In this document: piece after piece, positions 23,830 through 36,460 of the stretch
Numbering within the stretch: position 1 is the stretch's first letter
How the letters are laid out: the number at the start of each line of letters is the position of its first letter
NCBI GenBank assembly: GCA_950295325.1
Contig: OX485806.1
Coordinates: 15,934,001-15,998,000 of the forward strand
DNA from: Polytrichum commune
Taxonomy: Eukaryota; Streptophyta; Polytrichopsida; Polytrichales; Polytrichaceae
Direction of reading: 5' to 3'
DNA: 64,000 nucleotides
The notes under the pieces: generated by a model
What the model saw: only the letters and a program-made list of their open reading frames with translations
Database searches by the model: none
Told to the model about the DNA's origin: nothing
Position numbers and translations under genes: made by a program

Positions 23830-26800
23830 ATGGGAGGAGCTGAAGCGGAGGAGGAGGAGGAGGAAGAAGAATGGCAGCATGTAAATGCCACTGTTTTGAC
23901 GTAAGAATTATTTTGTCTCAAAGTTTAACCATTACTGTAGTTATGTACAATTTGGACGCTGATGTCCTGGAGTCAATCAGTTGCATTGTAGCTATTAGCA
24001 AAGGTCTTCTAGTTCCTTGAACAGTTGTACCTGTGTCGCTTTCGTTATGGAGATGATAGGTCCCCATCTCCTCAAACAGTATTCTTGGATACCTTTTCCT
24101 TGTTTATCCAGGTCCATTCACAGATGGTCTTCTATGCTTAGCCTTGTTTTTGTGGCCATATACATGCCAAGCAGTCAGTGTCCCGAACACTACAAAAATT
24201 GGCCAACTCTGAAAATTTCAAGCAGCTCATCTTTGTGATGTGCATTTCTGTTTCTAAGCACATGATCTCTTATTTGAGCCTGTGTTTTACTGTCTTTGCT
24301 TGTCACTTCTCTGCTCTCTATCTCATACTTCAACATCCAGTGATTGACGTAGATATGTAAGTAGAAGATAGTAAAGAGAATTTGAGCCCTTGCTAAAGTT
24401 TCACTTTGTGCAATTTGTATTCGCGTTATGTCTAATTTGGAGACCTTCTATTAGTGGATTGAAACTCGTGAGGATCTTAGGTATGACAGTTGTTTGCGGT
24501 CTCATGTTCGACAAGTTGTTGCAGCCTGGTTGAGAATTCCTCTGGGACTGCTTGAATATTTTTGGATAGGTTCATTGATGGCCCTTGTTGAAGTGAATCC
24601 TATAAATCATCTCCTCAATGTCTACATGCAAATATTTCATTATTTGATCAATCATAACAAAGACTAACATATAGCTTCTTAGCATTGCAAAGAGTAATTG
24701 GTGGTGTTATGTTGTAATCTGCTGGGTACAATTAACATTATAATACACTATTGGCAACACTGATACTTTCGGAACATACTGTATTCACACATTTGTGTTG
24801 TTCGACAAGTCTTATTGTTTAAATTATGAGAGATATCATTGAAGGTGGAGTTCGTAAACCTGATATTTGTTCTAACTCCTATTCTGTTTGTTCACTGGTA
24901 TTCTACAGACAACACAATATTGAAGGCCAAGAGCTGAAAAGCTTTCAAGGGGATGGTCATGTTCCTGCTATGCAATTGTCAAACAATGTGACTCCTTCTC
25001 GGTGCATTTAATCTTCTTACCCTTCTCACAGTGAAAGTCTTGGAATTAGAGTTGCATCTTCGGCTTTTGTTGACCTCATGTCACGCTGAGCAAATGAGGA
25101 TAGTGCATTGAACCTGTTTATGCATCAAAAGATTATAGTACTCAAGGATGATTAGAGATGCCCTCCAAGGTCCTCTATATGTTCAAACCAAATTTGTGTT
25201 GTAAGTACCCAGAAGTGTTGCAGGTATTTGACTTTAGGTGTAAACTACCAGTGTGGTATGTTTACAGATGAGTGAAGGTCAAAGACAATATCTATCTAGT
25301 AATTTCTTGCATGAACAAGCTTGTAAGAATATCAGCTGGGAGCTGGATCATTTTGTGGACCAATGTGTCATGTGAAGCAGTGTAATTGTGCTGTTGAAGT
25401 GTCGTTGTTTGAAACATTTGTGTAAAAATTGGATCTTCTGAGTCTGAAGCTGCAGTGCATACTGTTGCTGCAGAGATGTTGTAAGCTGTTGCAAGTATAT
25501 TCCAAGCGGTAGAAATTCATTCAAATTTGGGTTGATGCAGAGGAGAGTTACTGAACATTGTCAAGAAGCATTCATCATCTCTAGGGCAGGCTTCCAGTGA
25601 TGATGCTGAAGTGGATCCTCAATTCTGGTGTGAACTTCTGGACCTTTTCTTTGTACGTGGGAAAGCAAATCGCAAAGAAGGAAAAGGTGATGATGATCTT
25701 GTTTTCTTCGTGCGCCTCCAGGTAGGTTTTTGAAGATGACATGAACTCAGAGATATTGACAGTATTATTAGTAACTCTTTGAATAATAAAGGATTGGAAG
25801 CACAAAGAAAACTACAAGAAATACTGTCCTTTGCAGTTATGTGTTGCAACTTGTCCACTGCAACTCTTGGTTAAAACTGGCGACAAGGGTGCCGGGGAAG
25901 GGAACAGTACCCGATGAATCAACATGGTTGCTACCCAGAGGTTCTGGTCCCATATTGTTGGAGTTGTGGTGGATGGTTGGCAACCACAGTGAATTTATTT
26001 TATACATTTTTTGCTTGAAGTTGCAATGGACAAATTCTTTTATTACTGAAAGCAACAAGATTATAGTATTTGAATGCTTAGATTCTATCTCTTTTAAAGA
26101 ATGATATTCTAGGAACCTTCCACTTCCATTCTGAACATCTGATAGAAGCTTGTCATATATATGTGTTGGGAATGTCTATTGGGGTTGAAGGCACTTTCAG
26201 TGATCAAACGTCTAAAAACATTTATGATTCTGTCCAACTGGTCTTGCTTGGTATCAAGTACTTGCCACTTGTCATGTTATCAATTCTTTGATGGTGTTTA
26301 CATTCGATATTTGCTATGGAAAATGAAAGATAATTTGATTTGGATTTGAAATTTTGTGAGTGTTCAATGACCATGACTCTTCTCATTTGATTGCGGAAAT
26401 CATCCTCATAGGAGCAGAAACTCTCAAGTTTCTTTGGTGATGTCCTTCCCAGGACTCTCAAGTCTGGTTCACCTGGTTGGGCAGGTTGTACTTTTAAGGT
26501 AGTTTATAATCAAGCTGGGATTGTAGTGAATTTCATCATTGCTAATGAGGGGCTCATGGTGCAGAGTTTACAGTATGGAGACAACCAGCCATCAGAGTCA
26601 GATGATTCATCAGGAGAACCATTCTTTGTGCGTAGGTGGGCACCAGAGGTGGGTCTCCAAATGCTCTTTGTGCGTGGTGTATGGAAAGGTTTTTTTTTAT
26701 TAAACTTTAATAGTTTCTAGATGTTATATTTTATTTGGTTTTGTTTTAGTCCTTGTGAACTATCCTCTAAGTTGCATTACCAAAGCAAACTTCGAAGGTT

Positions 26801-29800
26801 TACGTTGTTGAAAATTTGACTAATATTTTAAATTATGTTTTTGGTTTAATTTGCAGCTTGTGAAGGTGATTGGGCACAGTGCTGGGCAAGTGGATTGGCA
26901 ACGTTCCTTCTATCTCAATCTCATATGTCACACAACATTTTCTCTCACAGTGGCAATCTGCAGGTATATCTCTGAACAGAACAAAGCTGATAAGGTCAAA
27001 TTGAGACTCACATGTAACGATAGCATTCAAAGTGATTGTAAGCAGCACCAGTATCGATAATGCTACATTGAGATTTGTGCTCATCTTTACTCTGCATGGA
27101 GTGGTGGGTTCAAAACTGGACTTTGGTGTTATCATTGGCAAATTATCCAATTAGAAATCAAGGGACGTTGGTCTCTGGTTATTTTTGACAGAAATTGTGC
27201 TAAATGTCAAAAGCTCTTCATATCTATGAAGGAGTGCTGTACATCACAGAGCTGCAGGTGTTGACTTTTAAACAGTTCAGGCAGTTCCAATTTTTGAGAA
27301 TTGTCCTAGGACCTCCAGTCAAAAAAAATCTGTGACATAACGTGGTCACATTGATGATCACTGTGAGGCTAGTAGCCATCATATTTGGGTATCCTTTGTC
27401 CTCATAGATTTAGCTTATCTCTCACACAATTATTGTCACAATTTTAGTTGCATTAATAATACTAGGAACTTACTGATAAATTTTCCTAAAATGCCTGGAT
27501 TCTCTATGCTTACTTTGATATCAATCGTAGTTGCAATTTACATGCCTTCTGGCATGATATTCATGTAATATCAACTACCCAACAACTTATATGTTGTGGA
27601 CAAACATGAGTCTGGCATATATATATATATATATATCAATTAGTTACAGCCCAAATGCTACATCTCTCAACTAGTGGTTGTGTGGTTCTGGATATGTATT
27701 GCTTGTTGAGCAAGACTTCTGGGCTTTACATGGATGATGTGCTTTTTTTTGCAGTCGTCAAGGTTTACAAAATCAACAAAATTCCAACTCATCTTTGGCC
27801 CCTATATACAAGGTGACAAAGAGGGTATATGCATCACCAAGTCGTGCAAATTTTCAAAGCGATTTCAGGTCCAAGGTAATATTACTATGCAAACCAGGTA
27901 GTAGATTCTACTCTATGTCTTTGCGTTGAAAACTAAGTCTCTGTTTATTGTGCTCATAGGTAAGCTATATAGAAACCACATAATGTTGCTTCTGGGTTGG
28001 GAAAGAGGAGAGGAACTTCCTATCTAGAATGTATAGCATTTTGCATGCATCACCAAGTATTCACCAGGTAAACCTCTTTGCGACTATGCAAATTCACAAA
28101 TTATTTTAAAAACAGGTTGAATTTGAGTACTTGGTGATGCATGCAAATTCAGTTAAGATGCATTTAACCCTGTTTTTGCAAGCTGATGATCATGGTGGGA
28201 ATTGTGAAATATTTGTAGCCAAGAATTTCCTAATACACTACACTGTAAACATTTACAGTAAACTCAAATTTTGTTGTGTAATATTTTGAGTGTTTTTCTA
28301 TTTGGAGTAGATGATTATTTCTTAAAAATGGCCTGGGTAAGTGAGTACTGTGGCTTGACTTGGGAGTTGTGGATTGTTCATTAAACAGGCGGTTGAGACA
28401 GTGCCTGCATACCCTAACATCTGCTTTGTGGTTGACGACTACGACAACACATTTGAGGATGTGGTCAGTATCCAGGCCTTGAACTACAAAATGACCCTTG
28501 CTTTGTTGCACTATCAGGTCTAGAGTTTGGAGTAGAAGGCCTCATGACAGTGGTTTTCATGTTGTTAAGTAAATGTTGGGCTACTCGTAATGACTGCCAG
28601 AAATCACCATGATCATCTCCAATATAACAGGCTTCTTCTGTTATGGAATATTGTTCTGCTTTTCTCTTATTGCTTGTGTGTTACGCTTTTCACATGTCCT
28701 TTAATTGATGACTCATATTTTAGTGCTGAACTTGTAGATCATAACAGAACCAGATCACTGCTATTGTGTTCTCTTGAATGCTCGAGGAGGAGCTGCACTG
28801 CCTCCTGAGTTATTTCCTGATCTCGAGGGCATGAGAGAAGCAGAGGAGCATGGAGAAGCAAATCTTTCCACTTTACCTAAAGTAAGTACTTCAAAGTTTT
28901 AATTTCATCCTCTGCACTGTGCAAGCATGGTCTACATTACATACATAAGGAGAATGTTCCATCACAGTTGGGTAGGTATGAGTAGAGATTCCATGCACAA
29001 CCATATGATGAACAGGCCATCATTTGGTTGTGGTTGGTGAATGTCTTGCTTCAACCTTCTAAGACTACATTTGTTGCAGGTGACATTATTTTCTGGATTT
29101 GTGAACTATGACTTGGTTTGGAATGCATACGAAGGTGATTAAATTCTGTTCAGTCCCTAATTGTAACTTGTTACTATCATGTAATGTCAGATTGTCACTC
29201 CTGATATTTATGTTCCAAATGAAACGCTTAAGTGAGTCTATCATTTATGTTTTGAAGTATTAATTTCCCATAGGCAGGTCACTAAACCTTAGCGTGTTGA
29301 ATTGCCAAAGGTTTTTCTTTTAAGTCCAGTCCAGTATGTATTCTTGGAAAGGCTGTGGGCTGTGAACTTGTCAGTTAACCGTCTCTGTTGTGAGGAGGAT
29401 GTAGGTGGTAGAGCAAAACTGGGAGGATTATTGCTCTTTTCACCTGCAGGAAAATCTGAGCGACTCATCATGCGAGGTCCAGGTGGACGCGGTGCTTTGG
29501 ATGTTGCAGTTTCCACTGTCTCTGGTATGTACACAAATTCTGTCTACAAAGGTCTTTGTATGTAGATTCTCCCTTCATAACCAACATATTTGCCGATCTT
29601 CACCTTAAGATTGAAAAGCCCTTTGAACAATTTATGAGGGGTAGAATTTGTCCATAAGCGTGACAGTTGGCACATTTCAAGAAATATGTCATTAGCGCTT
29701 CTTACAGGAGAGGAGAGACCAGTTAGGCACTTAGTTGATCCCAAGTTACCGTTCCTAATAGGTTTGTGGCAAAGCTCTTAAGTCTGCAGCATATCAACAA

Positions 29801-31087
29801 TGACTTTAGTTGTTTGTAAATATCCTAAAAGTGCTTCACAATGCATTGTCAGTCTCGAATAAAGTCTGGCACAATAATTTCTAAATTGCTTTTCCTCTTG
29901 AATTCAGGATTGACAACTACATTATGGCCCACAATAGAGCATGTAACCTTTCTGTTAGTTCATTTCAGTAGCCTGTTTCAGTTTTTGTCTTTGTTTGAAG
30001 CCAATCGTGTTCTCAAAAGTGTACAATGTTGCAATTAACCCTTAAAGGTCCAAGAGACCCATTGTGGGCCTCGAGGTGTCATATGGAGGGGTTTAAGCTT
30101 ACCTCTTGATATTTAAAACCAAAGGTGTCAATTTATGAGCTTGTATAATTGACTTCCACTCAAGTATATACCACATGTTTCTATTTCATTTCTTGAAAGG
30201 TTGTGCTAAATATGATTTCAATATTGTAGACCAAATAAAACATTGTTTCAGTACATGTTGAGGTTTGTACACATCGTCACAGATCCCATATAAATGCACT
30301 CTTGGTCCTTTAAGGTTGAAGGGGAAGACCATCCTATGCTATATTTCAGATATTCCTTCATAGATGAGTTTTCTGAAGTGCTGATGGATGCATTCCCTAT
30401 GTGATGGTTGGCTTAAATCCGATGCCTTAACCCAGATCCCATGGGAACTCCAAGGTGAAGCTGCCTAAGGCCTACTTGGATGGGTGACCTTCCTAGCACG
30501 TGATTTCTGGTGCACCCTACCACCTATGGTCCACCCATCGCAGTGGGGGTATCCCGATGACTGGATGTTTTCAGCCAACCATGTGGGAACCTAGGGGCTC
30601 GCTCTTGGGGGACATAGGTGCCAGCCGGCTTGTCTGTACCTGTTCAAGGTGTTCACCTTTGAAAGGAGAAAGCAGTAGTTGTCGAATGTCCTCTAATTTG
30701 TGGAATGCCCATTTTAAGATTACATATAGACTTGGACCAACTCGAAAATGAAGTAAAAGCTTAATTCACACCGGTGGCAACATTGAAGTCCTCTTACTTT
30801 TCTTTCTACTCTTATGTGATGTTTGTGTGATCTTTTTGTTGACAGTTCCGAATGAGGCTGATGACCTCCAGGGGCGACCTGTGTCGCCTCCAAGCCCCAT
30901 AGGCAAGAGAGGATTCAGTTCCATAATGCGCAAAGCAGCCATAGCTGCAAAGCAGGCTATGGCAGCTGCAGCCGCTAGCCAAAGGCTTGATCCAAACGTG
31001 CCACTTCCCCTCCGATGCTGTCTCATGTCCCTCTCATTGCCCTGGGATACGCTGGCAACCGACCTCCTCTTCAAGGTTTGCAACTAA
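23830..31087 (+). CDS. KIAA0930/DUF2045-family protein, ten exons, intact
   Basis: Exons: 23830-23900, 25541-25721, 26565-26648, 26857-26963, 27755-27875, 28389-28463, 28738-28881, 29080-29134, 29405-29524 and 30846-31087. All are GT-AG and all phases match, giving exactly 399 codons plus TAA; animal KIAA0930 is about 400 residues. Family landmarks appear in the right order: DPQFWCELLDLFFVRGK, DDDLVFFVR, FFVRRWAPE, VDWQRSFYLNLI, VYASPSR, AYPNICFVVDDYD, DHCYCVLLNARGG, LIMRGPGGRG and, at the C terminus, LRCCLMSLSLPWDTL. The start is an acidic leader (MGGAEAE, then Glu-rich) ending in the conserved ELLNIVKKHS. Alternatively, the last codons after LLFK could be a retained intron start (AAG|GTTTGC) leading to a further short exon. 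The protein's function is not established in plants or animals. Exon 1 rests on phase and position more than similarity. Confidence 0.85.
28038..28149 (+). other. Hairpin in intron 6 of the DUF2045 gene region (between exons 5 and 6)
   Basis: Arms of 26 bases at 28038-28063 and 28124-28149 are inverted copies with two differences, separated by a loop of about 60 bases. The arm core ATGCATCACCAAGT also occurs in the preceding exon at 27829-27842, where it codes for part of VYASPSR. The size resembles a small-RNA precursor, but no expression is implied. Confidence 0.65.
30432..30503 (+). pseudogene. 5S-rRNA-like segment in the last intron of the DUF2045 gene
   Basis: The blocks CAGATCCCAT, GAACTCC and TTGGATGGGTGACCTTCCTA match, in order and with similar spacing, the central and 3' parts of plant 5S rRNA, including the internal control region (box C, GGATGGGTGACC). 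A GGTGCACCC-like end follows at about 30509. The 5' third of 5S is not recognisable, so this is a fragment: a 5S-derived SINE, a Cassandra-type LTR relic or a 5S pseudogene. Confidence 0.7.
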
Positions 31088-33622
31088 ATCTGATCTTGTA
31101 TATCATTTGACAATGAATTTGAAACACTAGTATGCTTCAGCTGTACAGATAACAAGTGGCTCCTGTTAAATCAGAAAAGTCCAAAACGAATGTTGAGGTG
31201 GACATACCAGCCGCTAAGCCTTGAAATACATAAGATACCCAAATTAAGTTTCTGGAGTGTATATTATCTAGCAGAAGAATGTAATCGGAAGAATGACAAG
31301 TAGTAATTGGAAAAGGGCGTTTTGGAACTTGGGTTTCTTAAATTTCAACAAAAGATGAGCTTTGTCTAATCATGTCGAGATTACCGACTGTCTGTCCAAT
31401 ATTTATTTGATGATCGTGTTTCTTAATTTCTTAAACTCCAGTAATGAAAATCCATTCAGTGCAGTAGAGGGTGCTAATTCCAACCCTCTCCTAAAAGTGT
31501 TCCCTATGCACACCACCTAATCCCATAACCACCTTAAACTATCCGAATGTCTCTGGTGCCAAGCAGGGGGGTTCCAAGAGAATGCGGGGTTAAATTTGGT
31601 CAAAAGTGGGATTGGATTTGGGCAAGTGTCAAGATGTAGCTAGGGTGGGATTACTTATATGTTTTAATTAAAATCCCATATGCAAAACTTATAAGGGCTC
31701 AAATTTTTTTTTTGGGTGGAGTGTTGGTTTTAGTGCGGGGGTGGTTTGAGCGAAAGGTGGGGACGGTTTTTGGAGGAGGCGGGGTTGATTTTGGGCAAAA
31801 GACGGGGGCGGTTTTGGGCGAGTGTCGGGATGCATTTGGGAGCCGTTTGCTCTGGGAAAAAAAATGTGGGTCTAGGGAGGGATTAAGTAGCTAGGGGTAA
31901 GTGACTGAAAAAAAGTTGTAGCATATTCATATGATTTTGAATTTAATTTAATTTGTTTTTTTCCACCATGTCTAAGCCAATTAGCTAAGACATCATGCAA
32001 AGCACTAATCCAAATGGACTTTCAAAATAGGCTAAATCAGCTAAAGGGTTGTTTTCAGCACCCTCTACCTTAGTGTTTTTCCTTTCAAATTGATACTAGA
32101 TAGAAAATATGTAACAAGCTACTAGTGTGGATAGTAGAGATGTTCATGCAAAGATGGCCCTAGCAGAAATGAGAAACAATAGTGGCACTTGAATACTGAG
32201 TCACTACTAGTTTCAGTTGTTCAGTCCTCTTGACAGGATACCCCCCAGTAATTTCTTGCCCCAGATTTTTTGTATTCAGGAATTGGGACCCTCTTACTTT
32301 CACAATACTTATCGTCAACAGTTTGCTAACAAAAATTCCTCAATACATTTGCAGGAACTGTCTACCAAAGACACTTAATGCAGAGGTCTCTTTCTATGTT
32401 GATGCTGAGCATTGAGCTGTGAGTCCTGTTCGCTCCTAAATTGTGCTCCAGTTTATGCCTGAGACATGCGCAACAAACAAAGATGCAGTTAGCCTTGGCG
32501 CACACAGTGACGGAGCCTTAATTGTTGTTCCGGTCATTGTAGAAGCACTTGGAGGTTGCAGCTTAGAAGTTTGGTGGAACACTACCATCATATATTACAA
32601 TTGAGGTGAGGTCTCAACTGGGGCACCTTAGAAAACTCGTATTAGAGATGATTTATTTCATTGAAATGAGGTGTTGTACATGTACATAAATAGACCAATC
32701 TATGTACCAGAAATAGGTAAGTAGATGTTACTCGTAGTAGTCGTGGGAAATATGTTCCACCACATTCTGTTGGCTGTTTTTATCAAATTGTTTGTAAGTC
32801 ATGAACCTTGCCGGCCATGATTTGAATATCGTTGTACCTACGAGATACTGCAACCAAGCTTTTTTTGTCACAGAAACTTCTGGTAGGCATTTGATTGCAC
32901 TTTTTCATTTTGTATTCTTATTATGCATGTATCTCAATTCTGAAAGAGGAAGATTACTATTGGAGTGGAAAAAAGTAACCTCCACTTTACAGAGACCTGT
33001 GGAAAACATGGAGTTGAGAACAAGTTACTGCAATGAGAAAAGTCTGAGTGGCAACTTTCAGAAGTGTACCACCTGCATATCAATGACGTATGTTGCTTTT
33101 CTTCACACAATGTATACACACATACGTGCCATGATGTTTGACTGTTGGGGACATCGCTTTTGTCCTTGCCAGTTGATCAGAATACCTACCCTGCTGAATG
33201 AGTTGTTTTGTGCCAGAGCCCTCACATGAACTTACTCTTAAATGTCTAAAAAAACTCCATGTACGATCTATGTACACAATTTCTACAATTCCTCACCATG
33301 TCTGAAATTCATATTTTTATAGTTCATCGTATTGAAACCAGTATATGGACCCGAATCTGAAATTACTTTTAAAGTGTTCAACTGATTAAAGAAAACATTG
33401 TGAGTTAGTTTTGAGTATGGTCATTCTTGACAACTTTAGCTTATAATGGAAGTATGTACAGTAGTTCAGACAAATGTTTTTGTGCCTAAAAGGACCTCCC
33501 AAATGTGTGGAGGTCACGACTTGCTGAATGCTACACTAAACAAATGATTTAATGTGTCATGTTGATGAAAGTGGTCTTCATGACTTGCTGTGTAGTATCA
33601 TACGGAGTAATCATCTAAACAT
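31088..33622. other. 3' flank of the DUF2045 gene, no further gene seen
   Basis: The transcript probably ends within this region. A G-rich segment at 31585-31870 repeats blocks like 'gggcggttttgggcgagtgt' and could form G-quadruplexes. The plus-strand frame at 32801-33229 shows no domain. I see no recognised gene. Confidence 0.4.
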
Positions 33623-34244
33623 GTAAAAATCAAATGTTAACCCTCTATAAATGTTAACCCTTGGGAGTGGATCCAAGTTAACATTTATAGAGGTGTTAAC
33701 AATTAACAATTATAAAATTACTTTTTTGAGCAATATACAAATCTTAACATGTTATAAATATAATCAATTGTGAACAGTACTTGTGAGAGAATACAATTCA
33801 CAAAATTGCAAACCCAATCTAAACTTTATTCAATATCAAGTTTACAAATCATGGGTGAAGTATGAATCAATGGTTCTTTGGTGAGATTCATGTGCATGCA
33901 CAACTTGCAAATATTTCTCAATCTCCACCAACAAACCCACATACTTGGACACCCACATGAATGTGTTTCCATGTACCTTCTAATGGAACTTCTCATGTGC
34001 CTCCATTCTTGAACTTCCATCACTAGAACTATTAGTAGCCAAACTTAGTCTTTCCAAAAGACTAGTTATGGTTGTATTTCATTCGTTAACATTTATAGAG
34101 TCAAATTTACAAAGAAGGGAGTACCATTTTGTTAACAATTAACACGTTTAACATTTATAGTGTGCAATATGTGGGGAGTAGAAGAAAGTTAACATTTAGA
34201 AAGGGTTAACACTTATAGGTGTAACATTTATAGAGGGTGGACTG
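33623..34244. mobile_element. Possible pogo/Emigrant-like MITE
   Basis: The right end, read inward, begins CAGTCCACCCTCTATAAATG next to a TA dinucleotide at 34245-34246. This resembles plant pogo-like (Emigrant/Lemi) ends, which start CAGT and contain CCTCTATAAAT. The left end holds 'aaccctctataaatgttaac' near 33638 but lacks a clean CAGT start. Extra copies of 'gttaacatttatagag' occur just inside both ends. Confidence 0.45.
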
Positions 34245-35016
34245 TATGTGGAGAATTTTTTTTCACAAACCTCTTTCGTGTTTCCTTCAAATAATAAATT
34301 TTATTTAATTTACAGTAATATGTACTATAGTACACAAGTTTGGATATTGTCTTGGTGACGTCATACTGATGTAAGCCCTAATTTTGTATTTTATTAAAAT
34401 ATTTCTATGTTTCAAAAATCTATAAACGTTATGAATGGGGAAATGTTGGCCTATTTCCACGGTAATAGAGTCCCTACCTCTTAAAAATTTCTAAAAATAG
34501 TTCGATGTTTTTCCCTAAATCCTGCGGTTATAGGTGCATTTTTCCTCTCAATTCATGTCCCAAATTGAGTTCTCCGCTCTCCGCTCGCATACTAACTTTC
34601 CCCCAAAAACGCATCACGTTTAGATGTTTTTTTGGTAGCGTTGAATGGGGGATTTCAACCTAAATTATGACGCACCAAAGTATGTCTTATTTGCATTTTG
34701 TATACAAAAGTTACAATATTGGTAGATGATCCAGATCTCACATTGGAGCCTGAATATTAAGGTGGTGGACAATCTCTTAATTAATATGTACTTATTGTGC
34801 AAGATATTTAAATTGTGTGGTCAACATTGAATGTGCTCCTGGAGAGTCATGTAAATATTGCACAATAGATTCTACATTCTTGAGGATTGTCATGCATCGT
34901 TCGCAAAATGTAGATCTACCACAACAATACATTTGCATACTTCTCTTTCATCAGCTTGCCTATAACTTATTATGTTGTTTGTGTCACTTTCGTCATTCTA
35001 AGCACATTGATTATCC

Positions 35017-35417
35017 CATTTAGTGAGGGTGGGCTCATAGTGTGTGTGGGATATTAGTGAAGGTGATACTAAATCTTTACGCTATGAAATTAGTGCCACA
35101 AGAAGATCTAGGATTTCGGGAGGTCAAAGCGTCGGGAACTCTCGATGCAAGCTCTCTTTAGTTTCTTAGTGTTAGGAAATGCCTCAGGATTGAGTGGAGT
35201 TGACTGACAGAAGAAGAGGAACCTCTTGGAACTCATCAAAACAAATTTTGCAATCTACAAAACACCTTAGAATACACATTGATTTACCTGAAATGAAAGG
35301 TAAATGAGCGTGTATTCATGAATTTAGTATCACATAGTAAAGACTTTAGCCCTCACAAATATTGAGATATGGCAAAATAGTGTGTGTTACGGGTATCGGT
35401 ACCACACACACTAAATG
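35017..35417. mobile_element. MITE family A, copy 1 (about 400 bp)
   Basis: The left end reads CATTTAGTGAGGGTGG and the right end, inverted, CATTTAGTGTGTGTGGT. The interior matches 63433-63828 along its whole length. Separate ends of the same family lie at 53150-53225 (inverted) and 51650-51715. No coding capacity. The superfamily is not assigned because a target duplication was not clear. Confidence 0.65.
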
Positions 35418-35574
35418 AGACAACTAGCGTTATGAAGCCCTCAAATGTATGATTATAATATACATTAATTATGGTCATGATTATGATATGCATTGGTTGA
35501 TTATGATCCTATTATAGCATTGGTTGTGGGTAAGTAATACGTGCCTTAACTTCATCCTCATGAGAAAGTCCATA

Positions 35575-36000
35575 CATGCCACGCTCCCTTAAAAAGTTGG
35601 GAGAAGAATTTCATTCCAACCTAGCTAGGAAAGTTGCTCAAGAAGTTTGTGGGCTCGTGCATTCAAGGCATCAAAGGTCTCGTAGGAGTTACTTGCACTT
35701 ATGCGCCACCGTCATGCCATTGAATCCCCCAAGCCTCTCATTATGGTATGTAGTGTTGGATTAAGTGTGGGTTTTTGTGCCTATACTTCGGCCCACACAT
35801 GCCAAGCCACACTCCCATAGATTGTTGGGACAAGAAATTCCGGTCCAACCTAAAAAGCCACTCAAGAAGTCATGCATCCGAGGTCTAGGGAGAGGAAGGG
35901 AATTGTCGTATACGAGCTTACCTCTCATCCATTCAACACAAAACTTAAAACCCCCCCCCCCCCCCCCCCCCTCCAGGTTTGTTGCGATTCGTCTCAAATG
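35575..36000. other. Low-complexity stretch with a 21-base C run
   Basis: A pure C run at 35951-35971 sits next to 'ctccagg'. Two imperfect copies of a segment with 'catgcca', 'ttgggacaagaa' and 'actcaagaagt' lie at about 35573-35660 and 35795-35870. No gene. Confidence 0.4.
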
Positions 36001-36118
36001 ACTTGTATTGGACTAATTCGGGGTCTTTAAAGCGAACTTCAGTGTCAAATAAACTAAACATAATAACATTTGGGATGCATGTAATTCCAAGGTTTTTATG
36101 CTGAATGAATGGTAAGTA

Positions 36119-36195
36119 CTCCCTCCGTCCCAAAATGTTTGTAAGATAGAAAAAAAAACTCGGGGTGTAGGACAATCATTTTGGGATGGAGGGAA
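36119..36195. mobile_element. 77-bp Stowaway-like MITE
   Basis: The ends CTCCCTCCGTCCCAAAAT and, inverted, TTCCCTCCATCCCAAAAT are flanked by TA on both sides (36117-36118 and 36196-36197). This is the Stowaway (Tc1/mariner) terminal consensus and target. The element is unusually short; almost half is terminal repeat. Confidence 0.85.
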
Positions 36196-36460
36196 TATCA
36201 TGGATGCTATGAACCGATTTATATTTTGCCTAAATTTCTGGAAGATTTTGAAATTTATAAAATTTTGTAGAAAAATATTCAGTTGCGTTGTCTGAAACGT
36301 TTAATTTTAAAATGAATATGGAAACTTTTGAAGGAAAACACATTTTCTTCTCAAAGTATTGATGAAATCGAAATATAAAATCACGCAAGTCGAATCAAGT
36401 GAATATAGTCCATCCTTGCGATTTGTAGCTTGAAATAGTAGGCTTGAATTGGATAAGAAG

